A DNA stretch of 7,250 nucleotides from Burkholderiales bacterium (GCA_028869035.1 JAGWTL010000142.1:1-7250), one strand, 5' to 3'. Counted from the stretch's first letter, positions 1 through 7,250 are shown. The notes: generated by a model not told the origin, from the sequence alone. A program made the numbers and translations.

Positions 1-156
1 CTCCAGCTGCTCGCGCACCTTGGCCTGGCCCACGTACTCGTCCAGCAGCTTGGGCCGCAGCGCGCGCTCGATGGCCTCCTCGCCGGGCGAAACGGGCGCG
101 GCCGAAACCACGCGCGGGCCGGAGGGCATTTCAAAGTCGTCGGTCTGGATGCTCAC
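1..156 (-). CDS. ruvB: RuvB, Holliday junction branch-migration ATPase (N-terminal part, runs off window)
   Basis: This is the start of the gene for RuvB, the hexameric AAA+ motor that works with RuvA to drive branch migration of Holliday junctions in the cytoplasm. Only the first 52 residues are present, and the frame is open to the window edge. The N-terminus begins VSIQTDDFEMPSGPR and leads into EEAIERALRPKLLDEYVGQ, the highly conserved segment just before the AAA+ domain. The Walker A and B motifs lie outside the window. The GTG start at 154-156 is chosen because betaproteobacterial RuvB proteins begin with M/V-SIQTDDF at this point. No good Shine-Dalgarno sequence precedes it; the upstream bases are pyrimidine-rich when read on this strand. 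The gene is divergent from the carbonic anhydrase gene. Identification is by recognised family sequence and is secure, although only a fragment is visible. Confidence 0.93.
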   Translation of the reverse strand, partial: MSIQTDDFEMPSGPRVVSAAPVSPGEEAIERALRPKLLDEYVGQAKVREQLE

Positions 157-195
157 GGCCGGTCGGGAAAGAGGGGGGATCAGAGGGCTGTTCCG

Positions 196-201
196 ACTAT
201 A
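196..201 (-). promoter_or_regulatory. Possible -10 box for ruvB
   Basis: Read on the minus strand these bases are TATAGT, five of six matches to the sigma-70 -10 consensus. They lie about 40 bases before the ruvB GTG. No convincing -35 hexamer sits 16-18 bases upstream, so this is only a candidate. I also looked for a LexA box (CTGT-N8-ACAG) in the gap, because ruvAB is SOS-controlled in some bacteria, and found none. Confidence 0.25.
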
Positions 202-239
202 GCCGACCTCAAGTGATGGGCACGAACTGCCGATAGCAT

Positions 240-245
240 GGAGAG
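240..245 (+). promoter_or_regulatory. Ribosome binding site of the carbonic anhydrase gene
   Basis: GGAGAG lies nine bases before the ATG at 255. It favours that start over the in-frame ATG twelve bases further on at 267. The longer form also supplies extra positive charge before the signal peptide core. Confidence 0.6.
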
Positions 246-254
246 ACGAAACCC

Positions 255-1355
255 ATGAGACTGCCCATGAAGCCCATCGCCCGCTCCCTGCCCCCGGTCC
301 GCATCACCTTGCTGGCCCTGTTGCTGGCCGGCGGCATGGCCGCCGTGCGCGCAGCCGACCCCGCTCCGGCGGCCCCGGCGCGCATGGAAGGCAACCGTAT
401 CGACATCGAGTCCCAGCTGCGCGACGCCATGAAAAGCGGCGACCCGACCAAAAAGCGCCTGAACCTCCTCATCGACGGCAAAAGCGGCAACGCCGGCCTG
501 GCCCCCGGCGCGCCGCCGCCCATCAACACCGTGGACCACCAGGCGCCGGCCGCCCCGGCTGTGGCGGGCCCGCGCCCGCGCGAACCCGGCCTGGTGATCC
601 GCCAGCAGCGTCCGTCAGCAGCGGCCACGCCGGCGGCACCGCACAAGGAGATCCAATGGGGCTACGAGGGCGAAGGCGCTCCGGCGAACTGGGGCAAGCT
701 CAAAGCCGACTACGCCACCTGCGCCAGCGGCCAGCGCCAGTCACCCATCCACATCGAGGACAACGACACCCTCAAGGGCCCGGCCGAGGCCATCCAGTTC
801 AGCTACGCGCCCAGCAAGGGCACGGTACTGAACAACGGCCACACCATCGAAGTCAAGGTCTATGGCGAGAACAGCCTGACCGTGCGCGGCAGCACCTACC
901 AGCTGGTGCAGTTCCACTTCCACCACCCCTCGGAAGAGCGCATCAACGGCCAGGGTTACCCCATGGTGGGACACTTCGTGCACCGCAACGAGCTGGGCCA
1001 ATTGGCCGTGCTGGCCGTGCTGCTGGAGCCCGGCGAGCCCAACGCCCTGATCCAGAAGGTCTGGACGCACATGCCGCTGGACGTGAACGACAGCGTACGC
1101 ATGCCGCCGGATCTGATCCAGGTGGGTGAAATCCTGCCGAAAGACCAGCGTTATTACCAGTACATCGGCTCGCTGGCCACACCGCCCTGCACCGAGGGCG
1201 TGCTCTGGCTCATCCTCAAGCAGCCGGTGAGCATCAGCCGCGAACAGCTGCGCCTCTTCGGCCAGCTCTATGCCAACAACGCGCGCCCGGTGCAGCCCAC
1301 CCACGGCCGGCCGGTGCGTGACGCGGTGCTGATCACCCCCGGCGGGCGGCCCTGA
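255..1355 (+). CDS. Alpha-class carbonic anhydrase, exported, with long N-terminal extension
   Basis: The product (366 residues) belongs to the zinc carbonic anhydrases that interconvert CO2 and bicarbonate, and probably acts in the periplasm. Residues 1-33 look like a signal peptide: basic start, hydrophobic core at about 17-31, likely cleavage after VRA. Residues 35-130 form an Ala/Pro-rich extension not needed for the fold. The catalytic domain runs from about 133 to 361. Visible landmarks are the zinc ligands H221 and H223 (QFHFHHPSEE) and H240 (GHFVH), a proton-shuttle candidate H196 (NNGH), the gate glutamate E227, and C156/C312, placed where bacterial enzymes form a disulfide. Two second-shell positions differ from the textbook enzyme. 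The residue matching human CA II Thr199 is A308 (GSLATPP rather than GSLTTPP), and the one matching Glu117 is V238. Activity may therefore be altered. The family assignment is firm; catalytic strength is uncertain. The gene appears to be transcribed on its own, divergently from ruvB. Confidence 0.93.
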   Translation: MRLPMKPIARSLPPVRITLLALLLAGGMAAVRAADPAPAAPARMEGNRIDIESQLRDAMKSGDPTKKRLNLLIDGKSGNAGLAPGAPPPINTVDHQAPAAPAVAGPRPREPGLVIRQQRPSAAATPAAPHKEIQWGYEGEGAPANWGKLKADYATCASGQRQSPIHIEDNDTLKGPAEAIQFSYAPSKGTVLNNGHTIEVKVYGENSLTVRGSTYQLVQFHFHHPSEERINGQGYPMVGHFVHRNELGQLAVLAVLLEPGEPNALIQKVWTHMPLDVNDSVRMPPDLIQVGEILPKDQRYYQYIGSLATPPCTEGVLWLILKQPVSISREQLRLFGQLYANNARPVQPTHGRPVRDAVLITPGGRP

Positions 1356-1390
1356 TCCGGCGCTGGCCCGCACAGTCTGCGCGGGAAGGG

Positions 1391-1419
1391 TTGAGCCGGA
1401 ACAGTAACCAAGTTACATT
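1391..1419 (+). promoter_or_regulatory. Candidate sigma-70 promoter of zwf-pgl-glk
   Basis: TTGAGC at 1391-1396 matches four of six bases of the -35 consensus. TACATT at 1414-1419 matches four of six of the -10 consensus, and the spacer is exactly 17 bases. The pair lies in an AT-rich island ahead of zwf and overlaps a perfect inverted repeat, as expected for a repressible promoter. Both hexamers are imperfect, and the implied leader of about 130 bases is long, so the call is tentative. Confidence 0.35.
1404..1416. promoter_or_regulatory. Inverted repeat, candidate HexR-type operator
   Basis: The bases read GTAAC-CAA-GTTAC, a perfect five-base dyad with a three-base centre. With one base on each side it matches about 11 of 15 positions of the TGTARTWWWAYTACA palindrome that I recall for HexR, the RpiR-family repressor that responds to 2-keto-3-deoxy-6-phosphogluconate and controls zwf, pgl and Entner-Doudoroff genes in many proteobacteria. 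It lies inside the spacer and -10 region of the candidate zwf promoter, where a bound repressor would block polymerase. The dyad is seen directly; the assignment to HexR is inference. The short repeat ACAGTA occurs at 1401-1406 and again at 1420-1425, flanking the dyad. Confidence 0.5.
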
Positions 1420-1555
1420 ACAGTATTCTTAAAAGATTCCCGCCCAGGCCTGCTGCCGAGGTTTGGAAGGGACGGGGACGCCGAGCGCTCGTGATCCGCG
1501 CAACACACCCGCCCGACCTGTGCCCGGCTGCGCGCCGCATCATCCTGAAACACGC

Positions 1556-3018
<1,463 letters not shown>

Positions 3019-3019
<1 letters not shown>

Positions 3020-3774
3020 TGGGCGCGGTCGAGCCGCTGCAAAACCTGCTGGCGCGACACGGCCATCTGCAAGTCTACCGGGTCGCCGCCGCGCAGCTGG
3101 CCACCGAACTGGCCCGCGACATTGCCGGGCGTTTGCAGCAAGCCATCCACGCGCGTGGCGTCGCCGTGCTGAGTGTCTCGGGCGGCAAGTCACCGATCGC
3201 GCTGTTCGAGGCCCTGCGGCAACAGCCCCTGGACTGGTCCAAGCTGCACATCACCCTGGTCGACGAACGCTACGTCCCCGCCACACACGAAGCCAGCAAC
3301 ACCCTGCTGGTGCGCACCCATCTGCTGCAAGGTCCCGCGGCCCGGGCCCGGCTGCACGCCATGGTGCCCGAGCTCAACCTGCCGCTGCCGCCTCTGCCCA
3401 CGCTGGTACAGAACGCCGACGCGGACCTGCATGCCCTTGGCCCCGCCGATGTCATGGTGCTGGGCGTGGGGGCCGACGGGCACACCGCCTCGCTCTTCCC
3501 CGCGGCACCCCGGCTGGCTGCCGCGCTGGATCCCCGCTCGCCCCAGGCCTGTGTGGGCATGGCACTCGATCCGCCCCCCGCCGCCGCGCCCCATGCGCGC
3601 CTGACGCAGACCCTGGCCCAGATCCTGCGCTCGCGCCATCTGATACTGCCCGTCACAGGCGATGACAAACTCGCCGCCCTGCAGCAGGCCCTGCGCGAGC
3701 CCACGGACCGTCTGCCCGTCTCGCACCTGCTGCACCAGCAGCACACACCCCTGGCACTCTGGCTCACGGCATAA
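3019..3774 (+). CDS. pgl: 6-phosphogluconolactonase
   Basis: The product (251 residues, typical of the DevB/Pgl family) hydrolyses 6-phosphogluconolactone made by Zwf to 6-phosphogluconate, in the cytoplasm. Family motifs appear in the expected order. SGGKSP at 54-59 is the phosphate-binding loop. DERYVP is at 82-87 and SN at 93-94. GVGADGHTASLFP at 149-161 contains the conserved Asp-Gly-His of the active site. LPVTGDDK is at 210-217 near the C-terminus. The start overlaps the zwf stop by one base (TGATG) and has a strong GAGGAG ribosome site. The frame itself is open far upstream through zwf, but that upstream reading is a GC-driven shadow. Close packing with zwf and glk marks one operon making 6-phosphogluconate from glucose. 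Confidence 0.95.
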
Positions 3775-3782
3775 GCTCCACC

Positions 3783-4787
3783 ATGTTTGAATCCCTGGCC
3801 CCCACCGTCTCCCCTTCCGCCTACCCGCGCTGGCTGGGTGACATCGGCGGCACCAATGCGCGTTTCGGCTGGCAGGCAGGCGCGGCCGCACCCATCAGCC
3901 ATGTGCAGGTGCTGCCCTGCGCCGAGCACGCCTCCCTGGTCGCCGCCGGGCAGGCTTATCTGCAGGCCCAGGGTCTGCCCACCCCGGCCTGCGCCGCCTT
4001 CGGCATTGCCAACCCGGTCACGGGCGACCAGGTGGCGATGACCAACCACCACTGGAAATTTTCCATCAGGGCCACGCGCGAGGCCCTGGGCCTGCAACGC
4101 CTGCTGCTGCTCAACGACTTCACGGCCCTGGCCCTGGCCCTGCCCCAGCTGCCGCCTGAGCACCTGCGCCAGGTGGGCCCCGGCCAGGCAGCTGCGCAGG
4201 CGGCGATCGGACTCATCGGGCCGGGCACGGGCCTGGGGGTCTCGGGCCTGTTGCCGCTCGGGCATCAGGACAAATGGCTGCCCATCGCGGGCGAGGGCGG
4301 GCATGTCACGCTGAGCGCCAGCAATGCTCAGGAGTACGCCGTCATCGAACATCTAAGACTGCGTTATGGCCACGTCTCGGCCGAGCGCATCATCTCCGGG
4401 CCGGGTCTGGTCGATCTTTACCACGCCCTGTGTGAACTCAAGGACGGGCAGGGCCGCGAGATCACCACCCCGGCCGAGGTGATGGAACGCGCCGAGGCCC
4501 ACCCCGAGTCCACCGCCGCGCAGGCACTGGACATGTTCTGTGGCCTGCTCGGCAGCGTGGCCGGGGACCTGGCCCTGACCCTGGGCGCGCGCGGCGGCAT
4601 CTACATCGGCGGCGGCATCGTGCCGCGCCTGGGCGAGCGCTTCGACCGCTCGCCCTTCCGCCAGCGCTTCGAAAACAAGGGGCGCTTCAAGAACTACCTC
4701 GCCGCCGTCCCGACCTGGGTCATCCAGAGCCCGGTCTCGCCCGCGCTGCAGGGGGCTTCGCAGGCCCTGAACCTCACGCAGTGGTGA
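3783..4787 (+). CDS. glk: Glucokinase (Glk, proteobacterial ATP-dependent type)
   Basis: The enzyme (334 residues) phosphorylates free glucose to glucose-6-phosphate with ATP, supplying the substrate of Zwf next door. It belongs to the Escherichia coli Glk family rather than the ROK group: LGDIGGTNARF (18-28) is the ATP phosphate loop, and ANPVTGDQVAMTNHHW (76-91) follows the E. coli pattern. LNDFTALALALP (110-121) holds the catalytic aspartate D112. GPGTGLGVSGLLP (146-158) is followed by GEGGH (170-174) with sugar-contacting E171 and H174. AERIISGPGL (200-209) supplies E201, and GGIYIGGGIVPRL (271-283) completes the nucleotide site. The start is eight bases after the pgl stop, with no clear Shine-Dalgarno sequence, so translation probably relies on re-initiation from pgl. 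A 17-residue tail precedes the usual start of the fold, a little longer than in E. coli. Confidence 0.95.
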   Translation: MFESLAPTVSPSAYPRWLGDIGGTNARFGWQAGAAAPISHVQVLPCAEHASLVAAGQAYLQAQGLPTPACAAFGIANPVTGDQVAMTNHHWKFSIRATREALGLQRLLLLNDFTALALALPQLPPEHLRQVGPGQAAAQAAIGLIGPGTGLGVSGLLPLGHQDKWLPIAGEGGHVTLSASNAQEYAVIEHLRLRYGHVSAERIISGPGLVDLYHALCELKDGQGREITTPAEVMERAEAHPESTAAQALDMFCGLLGSVAGDLALTLGARGGIYIGGGIVPRLGERFDRSPFRQRFENKGRFKNYLAAVPTWVIQSPVSPALQGASQALNLTQW

Positions 4788-4811
4788 GCTCGCTGCGTCA
4801 GATCACTGAGG

Positions 4812-4817
4812 CACAAT
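4812..4817 (+). promoter_or_regulatory. Possible -10 box with leaderless start for the response regulator
   Basis: CACAAT matches four of six -10 consensus bases and ends seven bases before the ATG at 4825. A transcript from it would begin at or next to the start codon. GAGG at 4808-4811 is 13 bases from the ATG, too far for a good ribosome site, and there is no recognisable -35. Read-through from glk is the alternative, because the gap is only 37 bases. Confidence 0.22.
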
Positions 4818-4824
4818 TCTTCAC

Positions 4825-5520
4825 ATGGCGCTCATCCTCATCGTCGAAGACGACGAACTGCTGCGTGACAGCGTGTCGGACCTGCTGAAACACGCCGGCC
4901 ACCGCACCCTGCCCTGCGCCGACGGCGCCAGCGCCCAGCAGCAGCTGGAGAGCCAGGCCGTCGACGCCGTGCTGCTGGACCTGGGCCTGCCCAGGATCGA
5001 CGGCATGACGCTCCTGCGCTGGATCCGCGAGCGCTTCGAGAGCCTGCCCGTCATGATCCTGACCGCGCGCGACAGCATCGACCACCGGGTAGAAGGCCTG
5101 ATGGCCGGGGCCGACGACTACCTGACCAAGCCCTTCGGCAACGCCGAGCTCTGCGCGCGGCTGCAGGCCCTGCTGCGGCGCGCGCGCCTGCCTGCCTTCG
5201 AAGCCCAGAGCGCCGGCAGCGTGGCGGCGACGTCCACGCAAGCCCTGGAGTTCGACACGGAGCAACCCCGCGTCTGGGTCCAGGGCCAGTCCATCGTGCT
5301 GACCCAACGCGAATGGGAGCTGCTGCAGGTGCTGCACGCGCAGCTCAACCAGGTCGTCAGCCGCGACAACGTGCTGCTGGTCTGGCAGACCGACGGCTCC
5401 GAGCCCATCGCTTCCAATGCGCTGGAGGTCTATGTGCACCGCCTGCGCCGCAAGCTGCAGGGCACCGGCGTGAGCATCCGCAACATCCGCGGCCTGGGTT
5501 ACATGCTCGAGATGGCATGA
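4825..5520 (+). CDS. OmpR/PhoB-family response regulator, TctD/QseB-like
   Basis: This 231-residue protein is a cytoplasmic DNA-binding response regulator. The receiver domain (about 1-120) keeps all key residues: the acidic pocket E8-D9-D10, the phosphoacceptor D52 (LLDLGLPRIDG), T80 (MILTA) and K102 (TKPF). The linker (about 121-138) is rich in Ala, Gly and Ser. The winged-helix domain (about 139-231) includes LTQREWELL (159-167), the recognition helix region SNALEVYVHRLRRKL (197-211) and the C-terminal wing IRGLGYMLEMA. It overlaps the kinase gene by four bases (ATGA), so the two are surely partners. The family resemblance is to TctD/QseB regulators that pair with TctE-type kinases. Its targets are not visible. 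The neighbouring sugar operon and sugar transporter are natural candidates, but that is inference from position. Confidence 0.92.
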   Translation: MALILIVEDDELLRDSVSDLLKHAGHRTLPCADGASAQQQLESQAVDAVLLDLGLPRIDGMTLLRWIRERFESLPVMILTARDSIDHRVEGLMAGADDYLTKPFGNAELCARLQALLRRARLPAFEAQSAGSVAATSTQALEFDTEQPRVWVQGQSIVLTQREWELLQVLHAQLNQVVSRDNVLLVWQTDGSEPIASNALEVYVHRLRRKLQGTGVSIRNIRGLGYMLEMA

Positions 5521-6896
5521 AGTCCATCCCCTCGCTGCGCCGCCAGCTGCTGGTCTGGCTGCTGCTGCCGCAGCTGGTGCTGTGGCTGGTGGGCGGGGCG
5601 CTGGCCTACCGTATCGCGCTGATCTCCGCCGAGAAGGCCCTGGACCAGTCGCTGCTGCAATCGGTGCGCTCGCTGGCGCGGCAGGTCAAGCCCATAGGCT
5701 CGGGCCTGCTGGTGGACTTTCCCAAGGCGGCCCAGGCCATCATCGAGGAAGAACCCGAGGACCGTGTGAACTACATGGTGTCCTCGCCGCCCGGCCGCTT
5801 CCTGATCGGCAACCAGAGCTTCGCCGAACCGCCCCTGCCGCTGCGCGCCGGCGTGCCCGCCGTCTACCGCACCGAGCAGAACGGGCGCGTCATGCGGGCC
5901 GTGGCCCTGGACCTGCCCTATGGCGACAGCGACGCCGCGCAGCTGCTGCGCGTGCAGCTGGCCAAGAGTTATGTGGCGCGCGACCGCATCGCACGTGAAC
6001 TGATCGCCGACCTGCTCGCCCCCCTGCTGGTGCTGGGCCTGATGCTCAGCGGGCTGGTCTATGCCGGCATCAAGCGCGGCATGCAGCCCCTGACCCGGCT
6101 CGAAGCGCAGTTGCAGCGCCGCTCGCCCCACGAACTCACCCCGCTGGAATTGACCACGGCGCCGCGTGAAGTCCATGCCCTGCTCACGGCCATCAACCGG
6201 CTGCTGGCTTCGGTGGCGCGCAATATGGTGCAGGAGAAACGCTTCATCAACGACGCGGCCCACCAGCTGCGCACGCCGCTGGCCGGCCTGATCAGCCAGA
6301 CCGACCTGGCACTCCAGGAGGAGGAGCCAGAGCTCATCAAGGCTCGCCTGCACAAGGTGCACGCCGGCGCCCTGCGCAGCGCCCACCTGCTCAACCAGCT
6401 GCTGATGCTGGCGCGCAGCGGCGCCGATGTGCCCCTGCAAGCCCTCGACCTGGCGCAGCTGGCCCAGGCCGTCGCGCGCGAGTTCAGCCCCCGGGCCGTC
6501 AGCCTGCAGGTGGACCTGGGTTATGAAGGGCTGGACCAGGCCTGGGTGCCCGGTTCCGAACTGCTGCTGCGCGAAGCCCTGGGCAATCTGATCGACAACG
6601 CCCTGCGCTATGGCCGCGGTGAGGGCGAGAACAGCGTCACGATCTCCGTGCTGGACCAGGGGCCGCAGATCGAGCTGCGCGTCGAGGACAACGGTCCAGG
6701 CCTCGACGCCGCCCTGCGTGAACAGGCGTTCGAGCGCTTCTGGCGCGGCAGCGAGTTGCCGGGCGGCTGCGGCCTGGGCCTGTCCATCGTGCAGGAGATA
6801 ACGCGGCGCCACGGCGGCGAGGCGCAGATCGAAGCCGCGCCGGCGCAGGGCCTGCGGGTTCGACTTCTGTTACCGCGTCTAGAGGCGCATCCCTGA
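5517..6896 (+). CDS. TctE-like membrane sensor histidine kinase
   Basis: The product (459 residues) is an inner-membrane sensor that autophosphorylates and passes phosphate to the preceding regulator. Transmembrane segments are at about 11-33 and 163-185, enclosing a periplasmic domain (about 34-162) of the 2CSK_N type found in TctE. Recognisable pieces of that domain are the SLRRQLLVWLLLPQL start and DRVNYMV-SPPGRFLIGN. A HAMP-like linker follows (about 186-238). The phosphoacceptor is H249 in FINDAAHQLRTPLAGL, the TctE-style H-box. The ATP domain has the N-box ALGNLIDNALRYG (354-366), G1 DNGPGL (391-396), F-box FERFW (405-409) and G2 GCGLGLSIV (417-425). All catalytic elements are intact. 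The start is set by the ATGA overlap with the regulator stop. TctE relatives sense carboxylates; here the ligand could be a sugar or sugar acid, since the gene lies between a glucose operon and a sugar transporter gene. Its 3' end overlaps the opposing transporter gene by 18 bases. Confidence 0.92.
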   Translation: MKSIPSLRRQLLVWLLLPQLVLWLVGGALAYRIALISAEKALDQSLLQSVRSLARQVKPIGSGLLVDFPKAAQAIIEEEPEDRVNYMVSSPPGRFLIGNQSFAEPPLPLRAGVPAVYRTEQNGRVMRAVALDLPYGDSDAAQLLRVQLAKSYVARDRIARELIADLLAPLLVLGLMLSGLVYAGIKRGMQPLTRLEAQLQRRSPHELTPLELTTAPREVHALLTAINRLLASVARNMVQEKRFINDAAHQLRTPLAGLISQTDLALQEEEPELIKARLHKVHAGALRSAHLLNQLLMLARSGADVPLQALDLAQLAQAVAREFSPRAVSLQVDLGYEGLDQAWVPGSELLLREALGNLIDNALRYGRGEGENSVTISVLDQGPQIELRVEDNGPGLDAALREQAFERFWRGSELPGGCGLGLSIVQEITRRHGGEAQIEAAPAQGLRVRLLLPRLEAHP

Positions 6897-7250
6897 AACT
6901 GTATCGAACCAGTGCGCCTGGCCCGGGCTGATCTCCAGCCCCACGCGGTCGCCGGGGCGTACGGGAATCTGCGGCGAGGTGCGCACGGTGACCATGCCAG
7001 CGGCCGTCTGCACCATCACATAGGTGTCGGCGCCCGTGGGCTCCACCACATTGACCTCGCCACGCCAGGCCGCGCTGTCGCTGAACAGCAGGTGCTCGGG
7101 CCGCACGCCCAGGGTCAGGCCCTGCGATGCCGCGACCGGGCAGGCCAACGGCAGACGGGCCTCGGGCAGCACCAGGCCCTGGCCGTCCGCCGCCGCCTGG
7201 CCCGCGATGAGGTTCATGGTCGGTGAGCCGATGAAGGTGGCCACATAGGT
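6879..7250 (-). CDS. ugpC: Sugar ABC transporter ATP-binding subunit, MalK/UgpC family (C-terminal part, runs off window)
   Basis: Only the last 123 codons are present; the frame is open to the right edge and ends at a TAG at 6879-6881. The visible part begins TYVATFIGSPTMNLI, the hallmark junction that follows the ATPase domain in MalK/UgpC proteins, where FIGSPxMN is nearly invariant. It continues with GVRPEHLLF, the conserved start of the second half of the regulatory TOBE-type domain, and a terminal VEPTGADTYVMVQ / VRPGDRVGLEI / HWFD pattern. Walker A, the signature motif and Walker B lie beyond the window. Such subunits power uptake of maltose, glycerol-3-phosphate, glucose or other sugars, and the family name does not fix the substrate. 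Position beside zwf-pgl-glk suggests a sugar, possibly glucose as in the gts systems of pseudomonads (inference). Confidence 0.9.
   Translation of the reverse strand, partial: TYVATFIGSPTMNLIAGQAAADGQGLVLPEARLPLACPVAASQGLTLGVRPEHLLFSDSAAWRGEVNVVEPTGADTYVMVQTAAGMVTVRTSPQIPVRPGDRVGLEISPGQAHWFDTVSGMRL

Larger units (their letters stand above)
1356..1555. other. Intergenic region between carbonic anhydrase gene and zwf
   Basis: This 200-base gap has two parts. The first 40 bases are GC-rich and contain weak hairpin arms (1342-1347 with 1366-1371, and 1367-1371 with 1381-1385), but no T-run follows, so I do not call a terminator. Bases 1391-1440 are the most AT-rich stretch in the window and carry the candidate zwf promoter and operator. 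Bases 1441-1555 are again GC-rich and would be the zwf leader. I see no small gene or riboswitch in them. Confidence 0.7.

Noticed and set aside
157..254. LexA/SOS box in the ruvB upstream gap.
   Set aside because: CTGT occurs at 188-191, but no ACAG stands eight bases further on, and no other match is present.
255..1355. A frameshifted frame at 656-1129 and the minus-strand frames at 180-646 and 741-1373 as extra genes within the carbonic anhydrase region.
   Set aside because: The alpha carbonic anhydrase frame is continuous with all domain motifs in order; the other frames have no family signal and no ribosome sites.
1342..1385. GC-rich hairpin arms after the carbonic anhydrase stop, considered as a terminator.
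   Set aside because: The stems are five to six bases, compete with one another, and are not followed by a T-run; an intrinsic terminator is not supported.
4084..4150. Repeated GGCCCTG units in glk, considered as a short tandem repeat.
   Set aside because: They encode the ordinary LLLLNDFTALALALP segment of glucokinase and reflect codon bias for Leu and Ala in GC-rich DNA.

Overview
The window is GC-rich, densely coded DNA. The organism is most likely a betaproteobacterium of the order Burkholderiales, probably Comamonadaceae. That placement is an inference from the style of the RuvB N-terminus, the zwf-pgl-glk grouping, the TctD/TctE-type two-component pair and the codon bias; nothing in the window names a species. 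I see no mobile element, CRISPR array, tRNA or rRNA.

Layout, left to right. (1) Bases 1-156, minus strand: the first 52 codons of ruvB, the Holliday-junction branch-migration motor, which runs off the left edge. (2) A 98-base divergent gap, then a plus-strand gene (255-1355) for an exported alpha-class carbonic anhydrase. It has a long Ala/Pro-rich N-terminal extension and two unusual second-shell active-site residues. (3) A 200-base gap (1356-1555) with a perfect GTAAC-CAA-GTTAC dyad inside a plausible promoter, resembling the operator of the sugar-responsive repressor HexR. (4) A compact plus-strand sugar operon: zwf (1556-3019), pgl (3019-3774) and glk (3783-4787). Together these turn glucose into glucose-6-phosphate and then 6-phosphogluconate, feeding the Entner-Doudoroff and/or pentose phosphate routes. 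(5) 37 bases downstream, a two-component system: an OmpR-family response regulator (4825-5520) overlapping by four bases a TctE-like sensor kinase (5517-6896). (6) At the right edge on the minus strand, the C-terminal part of a MalK/UgpC-type sugar ABC transporter ATPase (6879-7250), whose 3' end overlaps the kinase gene by 18 bases.

Taken together, regions 3 to 6 look like one sugar-use locus: uptake ATPase, glucose phosphorylation, oxidation to 6-phosphogluconate, a candidate metabolite-responsive operator, and a membrane sensor pair that may govern the transporter. The enzymes are standard. The most interesting points are the operator, the carbonic anhydrase active-site substitutions, and a TctE-type sensor sitting where pseudomonads keep a glucose-responsive system. 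I did not find evidence for a wholly new kind of system.
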